Below are positions 33,155 to 40,916 of a DNA stretch of 64,000 nt, piece after piece. Under the pieces are notes generated by a model. The model was not told the DNA's origin and ran no database searches. It saw only the letters and a program-made list of their open reading frames with translations. A program made the position numbers and the translations under genes. Every line of letters begins with the position of its first letter. The stretch's first letter is position 1. The stretch is from Sphingomonas changbaiensis NBRC 104936 (GTDB lineage: Bacteria; Pseudomonadota; Alphaproteobacteria; Sphingomonadales; Sphingomonadaceae): the NCBI RefSeq assembly GCF_000974765.1, contig NZ_BBWU01000029.1:1-64000 (forward strand), in the 5' to 3' direction.

Positions 33155-35991
33155 TCGGCCGCCTCGACACCTGCGATCCGGCGCGACTGTTCCGTCAGCG
33201 CCTCATAGCTTTCCTGCCAGTCGCTGGGGCCGTTGGATGGCGAGACCTGGACGGCCGTCACCTTGTATTCGGGGCAGCTGGTGGCCCAATCCGAATATTC
33301 GGTGGTGACGACATTCGCCTGCGTCGCGGGGTGGTGGAAGGTCGTGTAGACAACGCCCGGCGCAACCCGGTCCGTCACCGTGACGCGCAGCGTCGTCTCC
33401 CCCGCACGACTGGCGAGACGCGCCCAGTCGCCTTCTCTCAGGCCCCGCTCTTCGGCGTCGTGCGGATGGATCTCGAGCAGGTCCTCCGGATGCCAGACCG
33501 TGTTCGCCGTCCGACGCGTCTGTGCGCCCACATTGTACTGGCTGAGAATGCGGCCGGTGGTCAGCAGCAGCGGGAAACGCGGACCGGTCTTCTCGTCGGT
33601 CGGAATATAATCGGTGACGACGAACCTGCCCTTGCCCCGAACGAAGCCGTTGATGTGCATCACCGGCGTTCCCTCCGGCATTGCATCGTTGCAGGGCCAT
33701 TGGACCGAGCCGAGTTCGTCGAGCTTCGCGAACGACACGCCGGCGAACGTCGGCGTCAGCCGGGCGATCTCGTCCATGATCTGCGACGGGTGAGTGTAAG
33801 ACCAGCCGAGGCCGAGCGCGTTGGCGAGCTCTTGCGTGACTTCCCAATCCTCGAAACCGTTCAGCGGTGTCATCACGCGGCGAACCGGCTGGATCCGCCG
33901 CTCGGCATTGGTGAAGGTCCCATTCTTCTCGAGGAACGTCGAACCGGGCAGGAAGATGTGCGCGTAGTTCGCGGTCTCGTTCAGGAACAGGTCGTGGACG
34001 ATCACGCATTCCATCGCCGCCAGCCCGGCCGCGACATGCTTCGTGTTCGGGTCTGACTGAAGAATGTCCTCGCCCTGTATGTACAGCGCCTTGAAGACGC
34101 CATCGACGGCGGCGTCGAGCATGTTGTTGATGCGCAGGCCCGGTTCGGGATCGAGCGGCACGCCCCAATCGTCCTCGAACATCCGGCGGAGCGACGCGTC
34201 GGAGATATGGCGATAGCCCGACAGCTCGTGCGGGAAGCTGCCCATGTCGCAGCTGCCCTGGACATTGTTCTGGCCCCGGAGAGGATTCACGCCGACGCCG
34301 GGCTTGCCGATGTTGCCGGTCGCCATCGCAAGGTTGGCGATCGCCATCACGGTCGAGCTGCCTTGGCTATGCTCGGTAACGCCCAGGCCGTAATAGATCG
34401 CCGCATTGCCGCCGGTGGCGTAAAGCCGCGCCGCCCCCCGAAGCGCGTCCGGCTCGACCAGAGTGACTGGCGCAAGCGCTTCCGGGCTGTGCCTCGGATC
34501 GCCGACGAACTCGGCCCATTCGCGATATTCGTTCCAGTCGCAGCGGTCTCGGATGAAGGCTTCGTCGGCGAGGCCTTCTGTCACGATCACGTGCGCCATC
34601 GCGGTCAGCACCGCGACGTTGGTGCCGGGCCTGAGCGGCAGATGGTAGGCGGCTTCGATGTGAGGCGCGCGAACCAGGTCGATGCGGCGCGGATCGGCGA
34701 CGATCAGCTTTGCGCCCTGCCGCAGCCGCTGCTTCAACCGGCTGGCGAATACGGGATGCCCGTCGGTCGGATTGGCGCCGATGACCATCACCACGTCCGC
34801 CTGATCGACAGAGTCGAAATCCTGGGTGCCTGCAGAGGTGCCGAAGGTCGTCTTCAAACCATATCCGGTCGGGGAGTGGCAGACCCGCGCGCACGTATCG
34901 ACATTGTTATTGCTGAACCCTGCGCGAACCAGCTTCTGGACCAGGAACGTCTCTTCGTTCGTGCAACGTGACGAGGTGATGCCGCCGATCGAGAGCCGGC
35001 CGTACGTCGCCTGAATCCGCTTCAGCTCGGACGCCGCATGGGCCAATGCTTCTTCCCAGCTCACCTCGCGCCACGGCTCGTCGATCGAGGCGCGGACCAT
35101 CGGGTTCAGGATCCGCTCCTTGTGATTGGCGTAGCCCCAGGCGAAGCGACCCTTGACGCAGCTATGGCCGCGATTGGCCTTGCCATCCTTCCAGGGCACC
35201 ATCCGGATCAGCTGCTCGCCCTTCATTTCCGCTCGGAAGGTGCAGCCGACGCCGCAATAGCCACAGGTGGTGACCGTCGCGCTCTCGGGCATGCCGAGCT
35301 CTTTCACGGTGCGCTCCTGCAGCGCCCCGGTGGGACAGGCCTGCACGCAAGCACCGCAGGAGACGCATTCGGAGGTGAGAAAATCGTCGCTCGGCAGGCC
35401 CGCCGAGACCTTCGAAGCGAAACCGCGCCCGTCGATCGTCAGCGCGAACGTGCCCTGCACTTCATCGCAGGCACGCACGCAGCGCGAGCAGACGATGCAC
35501 TTGGCCGGGTCGAAATCGAAATAGGGATTGGAGCGGTCAATATCCTCGCACAGATGATTCTCGCCCGGCGCGTATCGAATTGCCTCCAGACCGACCGTCG
35601 CGGCCATCGCGGCAACCTCGCAATCGCCCTCAGCACAGGCGGTGCAGTCCGCAGGGTGATCGGTGAGATAGAGTTCCATCACGTTGCGGCGGAGCCGGTC
35701 CACCTGATCGCTCCGCGTGCGGACGGCCATGCCCTCGGCTACCGGCAAAGTGCAGGAAGCAGGCGTGCCCCGCACTCCGTCGATTTCGACCAAGCAGAGC
35801 CGACACGACCCGAACTGCTTCAGGCTGTCGGTCGCACAGAGCTTCGGGATCGCGAGGCCGGCTTCGGCCGCGGCGCGCATAACCGTCGTGCCGGCCGCAA
35901 CCGTCACATCATATCCGTCGATCGTCAGCGTCACCGTACCGCTTGCGCGCGAGGCGGGCGTGCCGAAATCGGCCTGCGGTTCATAGCCCAT
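33151..35991 (-). CDS. fdsA: NAD-dependent formate dehydrogenase alpha subunit
   Basis: 946 aa. It oxidises formate to CO2 at a bis-MGD molybdenum site. From the N-terminus: a [2Fe-2S] domain (KQFGSCRLC, ASC), a His/Cys cluster segment (HPADCTACAEGDC), two [4Fe-4S] ferredoxin-like motifs (CIVCSRCVRAC, CVSCGACVQACPTGAL), the catalytic-subunit cluster (CGYCGVGC) and the molybdopterin domains. The Mo ligand is a Cys, in CARVCHSPTGYGL, not selenocysteine. The size and cluster set fit the cytoplasmic FdsABGD type, which passes electrons to NAD+ through FdsB. Its start overlaps the 3' end of mobA by 11 bp. Confidence 0.96.
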   Translation of the reverse strand: MGYEPQADFGTPASRASGTVTLTIDGYDVTVAAGTTVMRAAAEAGLAIPKLCATDSLKQFGSCRLCLVEIDGVRGTPASCTLPVAEGMAVRTRSDQVDRLRRNVMELYLTDHPADCTACAEGDCEVAAMAATVGLEAIRYAPGENHLCEDIDRSNPYFDFDPAKCIVCSRCVRACDEVQGTFALTIDGRGFASKVSAGLPSDDFLTSECVSCGACVQACPTGALQERTVKELGMPESATVTTCGYCGVGCTFRAEMKGEQLIRMVPWKDGKANRGHSCVKGRFAWGYANHKERILNPMVRASIDEPWREVSWEEALAHAASELKRIQATYGRLSIGGITSSRCTNEETFLVQKLVRAGFSNNNVDTCARVCHSPTGYGLKTTFGTSAGTQDFDSVDQADVVMVIGANPTDGHPVFASRLKQRLRQGAKLIVADPRRIDLVRAPHIEAAYHLPLRPGTNVAVLTAMAHVIVTEGLADEAFIRDRCDWNEYREWAEFVGDPRHSPEALAPVTLVEPDALRGAARLYATGGNAAIYYGLGVTEHSQGSSTVMAIANLAMATGNIGKPGVGVNPLRGQNNVQGSCDMGSFPHELSGYRHISDASLRRMFEDDWGVPLDPEPGLRINNMLDAAVDGVFKALYIQGEDILQSDPNTKHVAAGLAAMECVIVHDLFLNETANYAHIFLPGSTFLEKNGTFTNAERRIQPVRRVMTPLNGFEDWEVTQELANALGLGWSYTHPSQIMDEIARLTPTFAGVSFAKLDELGSVQWPCNDAMPEGTPVMHINGFVRGKGRFVVTDYIPTDEKTGPRFPLLLTTGRILSQYNVGAQTRRTANTVWHPEDLLEIHPHDAEERGLREGDWARLASRAGETTLRVTVTDRVAPGVVYTTFHHPATQANVVTTEYSDWATSCPEYKVTAVQVSPSNGPSDWQESYEALTEQSRRIAGVEAAE

Positions 35992-36514
35992 GCCGTTGCT
36001 CCAATCGCGTCAGATCGTCGAGCGTGTTCACATTAGCAGGTTCGGCGGCAAGCTTCACGGCCCGCGCGCCGATGCGATCGGCAAAGGCGCGCACGGAATG
36101 AGAGTCGCTGCCGAGCAGAATCTCTTGCAGCGCACCGACGCCTGCTACTGGCCAGAGCCCGAGCACCGGCTGGCTGGCGACATAGGCAGGCGCGGGCGTC
36201 AGCCGGGCGCGGAGATCGTCGGGCAAGTCGACACTGTCGACGCCGGCCGTCAGCACGAGATCGAAGCCGCGCGCCACCGCATAGCGGAATGCGCCCGCAA
36301 AGCCACCGAGCGGTCCGCAGCCGGCACGCGGCCAATCGGGAACGCTCACCTGGCCTGGCTGATCGCGCCCGACAACCACGACTGCATCGCATTGGCGCGA
36401 CAGTGCGGCGAGTGTGTGGGCGATCAGCGGTTGTCCGCGAAACGACGCCGCGGCCTTATCGCTGCCGAACCGGCGCGATTGGCCGCCCGCCAGCACCGCC
36501 CCCAAAACCGTCAC
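35981..36514 (-). CDS. mobA: molybdenum cofactor guanylyltransferase
   Basis: 177 aa, nucleotidyltransferase fold with the MobA signature VLAGGQSRRFGSDKA at the N-terminus and an acidic metal site in LTAGVDSVDLPDD. It adds GMP to molybdopterin to form the bis-MGD cofactor needed by FdsA. It sits between fdsB and fdsA, overlapping both, so cofactor completion is encoded inside the enzyme operon. The protein is a little shorter than E. coli MobA (194 aa). Confidence 0.92.
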   Translation of the reverse strand: MTVLGAVLAGGQSRRFGSDKAAASFRGQPLIAHTLAALSRQCDAVVVVGRDQPGQVSVPDWPRAGCGPLGGFAGAFRYAVARGFDLVLTAGVDSVDLPDDLRARLTPAPAYVASQPVLGLWPVAGVGALQEILLGSDSHSVRAFADRIGARAVKLAAEPANVNTLDDLTRLEQRHGL

Positions 36515-37974
36515 CTCTCAAAATCTTGCGGAAAGTGAGTGATTGCGCTCATCACCGGATAGGGCGTGAAACCGCCCAACGCGCAGAGCGAGCCGAATTT
36601 CATTGTCTCGCACAGCTCTTCGACCAGGGCGAGATTGGCGGCACGATCCTCTCCGGCGATCACGCGCTCGATCGTCTCGCGGCCGCGGACCGCGCCCAGG
36701 CGGCAAGGCGTGCATTTTCCGCAGCTTTCGGCGGCGCAGAATTTGAAGGCGAACCGCGCCTGCTGGGCCATATCGGCGGTATCGTCGAACACCACGATGC
36801 CGGCATGACCGATGAGCCCGTCACGCGCGGCGAAGGCTTCATAGTCGAAGGGAATATCGAACAGCGTGGGCGGGAAATAGGCGCCGAGCGGCCCGCCGAC
36901 CTGGACCGCCTTGACCGGCCGCCCTGACGCGGTGCCGCCACCAATGTCGTACACCAGTTCGCCAAGCGTCAGGCCGAATGCAGCCTCAAACAGCCCGGCA
37001 TGTTTTACGTTGCCGGCCAACTGGATAGGCATGGTTCCGCGCGAGCAGCCCCTCCCGAAACCGGCATAGGCTTCGCCGCCGTGGGCAAGGATCCAGGGCA
37101 CGGCCGCAAGCGTCAGCACGTTGTTGACGGCCGTCGGGCAGCCGAAGAGGCCCTCAACTGCCGGAAGCGGAGGCTTGGCGCGCACTTCGCCACGCCTGCC
37201 CTCCAGCGAGTTCAGCAGCGAGGTCTCCTCGCCGCAGACATAAGCGCCGGCGCCGACGCGGACCTCGATCTCGAACGGCGCGATCAACGGCGCGGCAAGG
37301 CGGGCGGCAGCCTCCATCTTGGCGATCGCATGCGGATATTCGGAACGGATATAGACGTAGCCCCTGCCCGCCCCGACCGCGAGGCCGGCGATCGCCATCC
37401 CCTCGATCAGGCAGAACGGATCGCCTTCCATCAGCATCCGGTCCGCGAAGGTTCCACTGTCGCCCTCGTCGGCGTTGCAGACGATGTATTTGCGCGCGCC
37501 CGTCGCCTGGCGGACCGTGGTCCACTTGATCCCGCACGGAAATCCCGCACCGCCACGGCCGCGCAGGCCCGAAGCCGTAACATCTTCGAGGATCGCAGCG
37601 GGGCCGATCGCACGCGCGCGCTCAAGTCCCGCCCAGCCACCGGTCGCAGCATAGTCGTCGAGGCTCAGCGACCGTGTCCTGCCGGCTCGCGCAAAGGTCA
37701 ACCGATCCTGGCGGACCATGAACGGATGCTCGGCAATGGCGCCGACCCGCTTGTGCTCCAGTTCGCCCCTGAGCAGCGCCTCCAGGTCGGACGGGTCCAC
37801 CGGACCATAGCCAGTCCGGCCGTCCGCCGACTCGATCTCGACCAGCGGCTCCAGCCAATGCAGGCCCCAACTGCTCGTGCGTATCACCTTGAGTCCAAGC
37901 GCTTCGGCGCGAGCGGCGACCCGATCGGCACCGCATGCGACAGCTGCGGCATCGTCGGAAATGAACAGCCTCAC
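36511..37974 (-). CDS. fdsB: NAD-dependent formate dehydrogenase beta subunit
   Basis: 487 aa from GTG 37974 (VRLFISDDAAAVACGADRVA); the frame remains open upstream but is only the shadow of fdsG. NuoF-like flavoprotein that takes electrons from FdsA to NAD+. A short thioredoxin-like part (about 1-95) precedes the FMN/NADH domain (RGRGGAGFPCGIKW, CNADEGDSGTFADRML, GAGAYVCGEETSLLNSLEG) and the [4Fe-4S] motif ESCGKCTPCRLG near 415. The start overlaps the fdsG stop (GTGA). Confidence 0.94.
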   Translation of the reverse strand: MRLFISDDAAAVACGADRVAARAEALGLKVIRTSSWGLHWLEPLVEIESADGRTGYGPVDPSDLEALLRGELEHKRVGAIAEHPFMVRQDRLTFARAGRTRSLSLDDYAATGGWAGLERARAIGPAAILEDVTASGLRGRGGAGFPCGIKWTTVRQATGARKYIVCNADEGDSGTFADRMLMEGDPFCLIEGMAIAGLAVGAGRGYVYIRSEYPHAIAKMEAAARLAAPLIAPFEIEVRVGAGAYVCGEETSLLNSLEGRRGEVRAKPPLPAVEGLFGCPTAVNNVLTLAAVPWILAHGGEAYAGFGRGCSRGTMPIQLAGNVKHAGLFEAAFGLTLGELVYDIGGGTASGRPVKAVQVGGPLGAYFPPTLFDIPFDYEAFAARDGLIGHAGIVVFDDTADMAQQARFAFKFCAAESCGKCTPCRLGAVRGRETIERVIAGEDRAANLALVEELCETMKFGSLCALGGFTPYPVMSAITHFPQDFER

Positions 37975-38408
37975 GCGATGGTCTCGATCAGAGCGTCGAG
38001 CGCGTCCGGGTCGAGTCGGGCGTGAACCGTATCCCCAACCATCGCCGAAGGCCCGACCGAGCACAGGCCCAGACAATAGACGGGCTCGACCTTGACCCGG
38101 CCCGAGGACCGCTCCTCGGCCCGGCGCGCAAGCGCCTCGCCGCCTCGCGCCTGGCAAGCCTCAGCCCGGCACAGCTTCAGGACGGGAAGCGGCTCCGGCG
38201 CACGGCGAAAATCGTGATAAAATGAGACCACGCCGGAGACTTCGGCGCGGCTGAGATTGAGCGCCTGGGCGATCCGCCGGACATCGGCTTCGCCGATATA
38301 GCCTTGCTCGCGCTGCACGTCGTGCAGGATGGGCAGGAGCGGCCCTTCCCGAGCAGCGTGCCTGACGACAATCTCCTCGAGCGCAGATGCAAGCATCAGG
38401 CGCCCCAT
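37971..38408 (-). CDS. fdsG: NAD-dependent formate dehydrogenase gamma subunit
   Basis: 145 aa, NuoE-like. It carries a [2Fe-2S] cluster with ligands in LCRAEACQARG and YCLGLCSVGPSAMV. The N-terminal helical part has LLPILHDVQREQGYIGEADV and VSGVVSFYHDF, typical of the family. It is the first gene of the operon fdsG-fdsB-mobA-fdsA-fdsD-fdhD. A second in-frame ATG at 38396 is an alternative start. The promoter should lie in the 61-bp gap to sodC, unless the operon is read from sodC. Confidence 0.92.
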   Translation of the reverse strand: MGRLMLASALEEIVVRHAAREGPLLPILHDVQREQGYIGEADVRRIAQALNLSRAEVSGVVSFYHDFRRAPEPLPVLKLCRAEACQARGGEALARRAEERSSGRVKVEPVYCLGLCSVGPSAMVGDTVHARLDPDALDALIETIA

Positions 38409-38469
38409 TTCAGGCGTGACTGGCTCGGCCGGCGGAAAGGCTCCGTTTGGTCCATCGAGACCGGCTAAG

Positions 38470-38991
38470 CTAACGGCGCTCGATCACACCGCAGGCGATC
38501 CGTCCACCGCTGTTGCCGCTCGGATCGGTTCGGTAATCGTCGGCGTCGGCGTGGATGATTACGGCCGCACCGTCCGCATCCAAAAGGCCCGAAAGCGACC
38601 CCTGGGGCACGGTGAACCGAACCATCCCGCGACCGTCGGCGCCGACGACCAGATTGGGAAGGTCGCCAGCATGTGCGCCCTCGGGATTGTCTCGGCCGTG
38701 TTGCTTCATCATCGGGTTCCAGTGCGGGCCGGCCGATTTGAAATCCGGCGGATCGCAGCGGCCTACGGCGTGCAGATGAACGCCGTGCGTGCCGGCCGGC
38801 AGGGCTTCGCCCGAGATCCGCACCTCCAGGCCGCCTGACGTTTCGACGAAGGTCGCACTCCCTCGGGCCGCGCCGGTCGCGTCTGCCAGCGATGCATGGG
38901 CGCCCCCGGCCGACGGAGCCGATGAACTCATCTCGGTCGAGCAGCCCACCGCAAGGAGGGAAAGCGGAATAAGAGCGAGCGCGCGCGGCAT
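38470..38991 (-). CDS. sodC: Cu/Zn superoxide dismutase lipoprotein
   Basis: 173 aa with a lipoprotein signal peptide and lipobox LLAVGC (Cys 17), so it is likely anchored in the periplasm. Metal ligands are all present: HGVHLHAVGRC, GPHWNPMMKQHG, HAGDLPNL and the C-terminal VIIHADADDY, with the conserved Cys pair and GRIACGVI. It removes periplasmic superoxide. It lies just upstream of the fds operon on the same strand. Confidence 0.93.
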   Translation of the reverse strand: MPRALALIPLSLLAVGCSTEMSSSAPSAGGAHASLADATGAARGSATFVETSGGLEVRISGEALPAGTHGVHLHAVGRCDPPDFKSAGPHWNPMMKQHGRDNPEGAHAGDLPNLVVGADGRGMVRFTVPQGSLSGLLDADGAAVIIHADADDYRTDPSGNSGGRIACGVIERR

Positions 38992-39056
38992 GGAGGCCTC
39001 CGAAGCTGTCCGATCGGAGACTTATCGACGAGCCTACGCGTAAGGACAAGGCGCGC

Positions 39057-39090
39057 AAAAAGAAAAGGGCCGGTCGTTTCCGACCGGCCC
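39057..39090 (-). terminator. intrinsic terminator of the OmpA-type gene
   Basis: On the minus strand GGGCCGGTCG, a GAAA loop and CGACCGGCCC form a perfect 10-bp stem followed by TTTTCTTTTT. It ends the transcript of the OmpA-type gene 26 bp after its stop. Confidence 0.92.
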
Positions 39091-39115
39091 CAATCAGTTG
39101 GCCGAAGCCTCAGGC

Positions 39116-40255
39116 TTACATGCCCGAACCAGGCCCGTAGGTGATTTCCACACGGCGGTTCTGCAGTTCGCGGACACCGTCCGCGGTCTGCACGCGCAGG
39201 TTGGTCTCGCCGAAGGCCTGCGTCGTGATCACGCCATCGGCAATGCCGTGGCTGGTCATGTACGCCTTCACCGAGTCCGCACGACGCTGGGACAGGCCGA
39301 GGTTGTAGCGCGGCGTACCCGACGTATCGGTATAGCCCGCCAGCATGACCTGGGCGTTGCCGCAGTTCTGGTAAGCCGACACTGCGTTGTCGAGGATCGA
39401 TGCCGCTTCGGGCGTAATGTCCGACTTATCCCATTCGAAGAACACGATATACGGTCCCGGCGTGCACACCACGGCCGGCGGCGGAGGCGGCGGAGGCGGA
39501 GGCGGCGGAGGCGGCGGGGGAGGCGGCGGCGGCGGAGGCGGCGGAGGCGGCGGCGCACCGAAGTTGTAGGTCAGGCTGCCGAGCAGGCTGTGCGACCGGA
39601 AGCGGCCGGTAACCTGGTCACCCGTCGCTCCGACAAGCCGCAGGCGCGACGCGTTGAAAAAGCGATACTTCAGCCCGACGTCGATATTGTCCGTCAGCGG
39701 CGCCCGAACGCCCGCGATGCCCTGCCACGCGAAGCGCGTGTCGGAATCGTCGAGGAAGTTGAAGCCCGGATTGATCGAGTAGTTGCTGAACTTCACGCGA
39801 GCAACACCGGCACCACCGCCGATATAGCCCGAGATGCCCGTTTCGTCGCCGAAATCGAGCAAGCCATTGACCATGAAGCTGAGCGCGGAAGACGACGAGC
39901 CGCCGACCTTGTTGTAAAGAAGGTTGGCCGGGGCAGTACCCGTGCTCGATACCGGCACAGGGAGCGTGCTCTCATAGGCATTGAGATCGGCACGCTTGTA
40001 TCCAACCTCGGCCTCGAGGCGGAACACGCCGAAGTCATAGCCGACAATGCCATCGACGTCGTAGCCATAGTCATGGTTGGCAGTCGCCGTGCCCGGCACT
40101 GCAGTCGCGCCCGTGCCGCGGCTCAGGTTGAACGTGATGTCCTCAACGATCATCGCGCCGCCTTCGACGCCGATGTACCACGACTTGTCTCGCGCCAACG
40201 AGGGCGAGGCAATCGCCGTGGAGGCCAGCGCCATCGCAATGGCAAGCTTCCGCAT
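39116..40255 (-). CDS. OmpA family outer membrane protein with polyproline linker
   Basis: 379 aa from ATG 40255 (MRKLAIAMALASTAIASPSLA, signal peptide). Residues about 22-230 are an eight-strand barrel of the OmpA/Opa type (aromatic girdle, alternating pattern, ending SLTYNFG). Then come 26 consecutive prolines, then a C-terminal OmpA/peptidoglycan-binding domain with VFFEWDKSDITPEA, AGYTDTSGTPRYNLGLSQRRADSVK and LQNRRVEI. The barrel sits in the outer membrane and the last domain grips peptidoglycan. The linker is longer and purer than in most relatives. Confidence 0.93.
   Translation of the reverse strand: MRKLAIAMALASTAIASPSLARDKSWYIGVEGGAMIVEDITFNLSRGTGATAVPGTATANHDYGYDVDGIVGYDFGVFRLEAEVGYKRADLNAYESTLPVPVSSTGTAPANLLYNKVGGSSSSALSFMVNGLLDFGDETGISGYIGGGAGVARVKFSNYSINPGFNFLDDSDTRFAWQGIAGVRAPLTDNIDVGLKYRFFNASRLRLVGATGDQVTGRFRSHSLLGSLTYNFGAPPPPPPPPPPPPPPPPPPPPPPPPPPAVVCTPGPYIVFFEWDKSDITPEAASILDNAVSAYQNCGNAQVMLAGYTDTSGTPRYNLGLSQRRADSVKAYMTSHGIADGVITTQAFGETNLRVQTADGVRELQNRRVEITYGPGSGM
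39476..39553. repeat. GGC/GGA-rich tract encoding 26 prolines
   Basis: 26 consecutive codons CCG, CCT or CCC (minus strand) inside the OmpA-type gene. Mixed codons keep the tract from being a pure trinucleotide repeat, but its length makes slippage and length differences between strains likely. Confidence 0.9.
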
Positions 40256-40405
40256 AGAAATCCCCTTTCTTGGTGTCACTCGGACAGCGAAAACTCACTA
40301 TCGGCTGCATTGTTTCGGTGCAAGCCCGCATTTGTCGAAACTGTTGCATAAGTGTCACAGGCGTGACGCTTTTCTGCGGATCGGATCGGAATGGAAATGG
40401 CCTGC

Positions 40406-40906
40406 TCAGGTGTCGATTAGGCCGTGCGCGATCAGCCGATCGAGGATGGCAGTGATCGCGGATCGCGCCTCAGCGTCGACCACGCTGCCGCCGGTGGGAG
40501 GCATCACGGCGGCTTCACGCGCCCCGAGCACCTGTAGATCATTGACCATCACGCGCGCCGCGCGAGCTGCGCCGATCGTCCAGCCATCCGCCTCGCGAAC
40601 CGCCCAGAGCTGCTGATCCTGCACCCAGACTATCATCCCTTCCCTGCCGGCCAGAAAACGCCAGCCGCTTTCGGTCCAGCATGCCAGCGCGCCGGCGCGA
40701 TCCACCCACGCGCCCGTTGGTGCATCGCCAAGGATCCAGCATTCGCCGATCACGGGTGTCGACGGCGGCGTCTCGATGCCCGCACTCTTCGCCGCGGCGG
40801 CAATCCCCATGTCGATAAGCGCAAGCGCTTCATTGTGCGTCAGCTCCTTTTGCGCTTGCCCCGCCGCGAGGAAGGGCAGGGCCAGTCGGGCGCTCTCCAG
40901 GCTCAT
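40406..40906 (-). CDS. DUF2793 protein of the GTA/phage tail region
   Basis: 166 aa. Typical DUF2793 features: N-terminal LPFLAAGQAQKELTHNEAL, followed by GECWILGDAPTGAW and WRFLAGREGMIVWVQDQ. In sphingomonads this family sits at the end of prophage or gene transfer agent tail clusters, and here it directly follows the tail gene with a 10-bp gap. The molecular role is unknown; a tail or head-fibre accessory is likely. Confidence 0.85.
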   Translation of the reverse strand: MSLESARLALPFLAAGQAQKELTHNEALALIDMGIAAAAKSAGIETPPSTPVIGECWILGDAPTGAWVDRAGALACWTESGWRFLAGREGMIVWVQDQQLWAVREADGWTIGAARAARVMVNDLQVLGAREAAVMPPTGGSVVDAEARSAITAILDRLIAHGLIDT

Positions 40907-40916
40907 AGTGTCTCTC

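Noticed and set aside
39476-39553. CRISPR-like or tandem repeat array from the GGC/GGA pattern
   Set aside because: It is a coding polyproline tract inside an OmpA-type gene, with no spacers.
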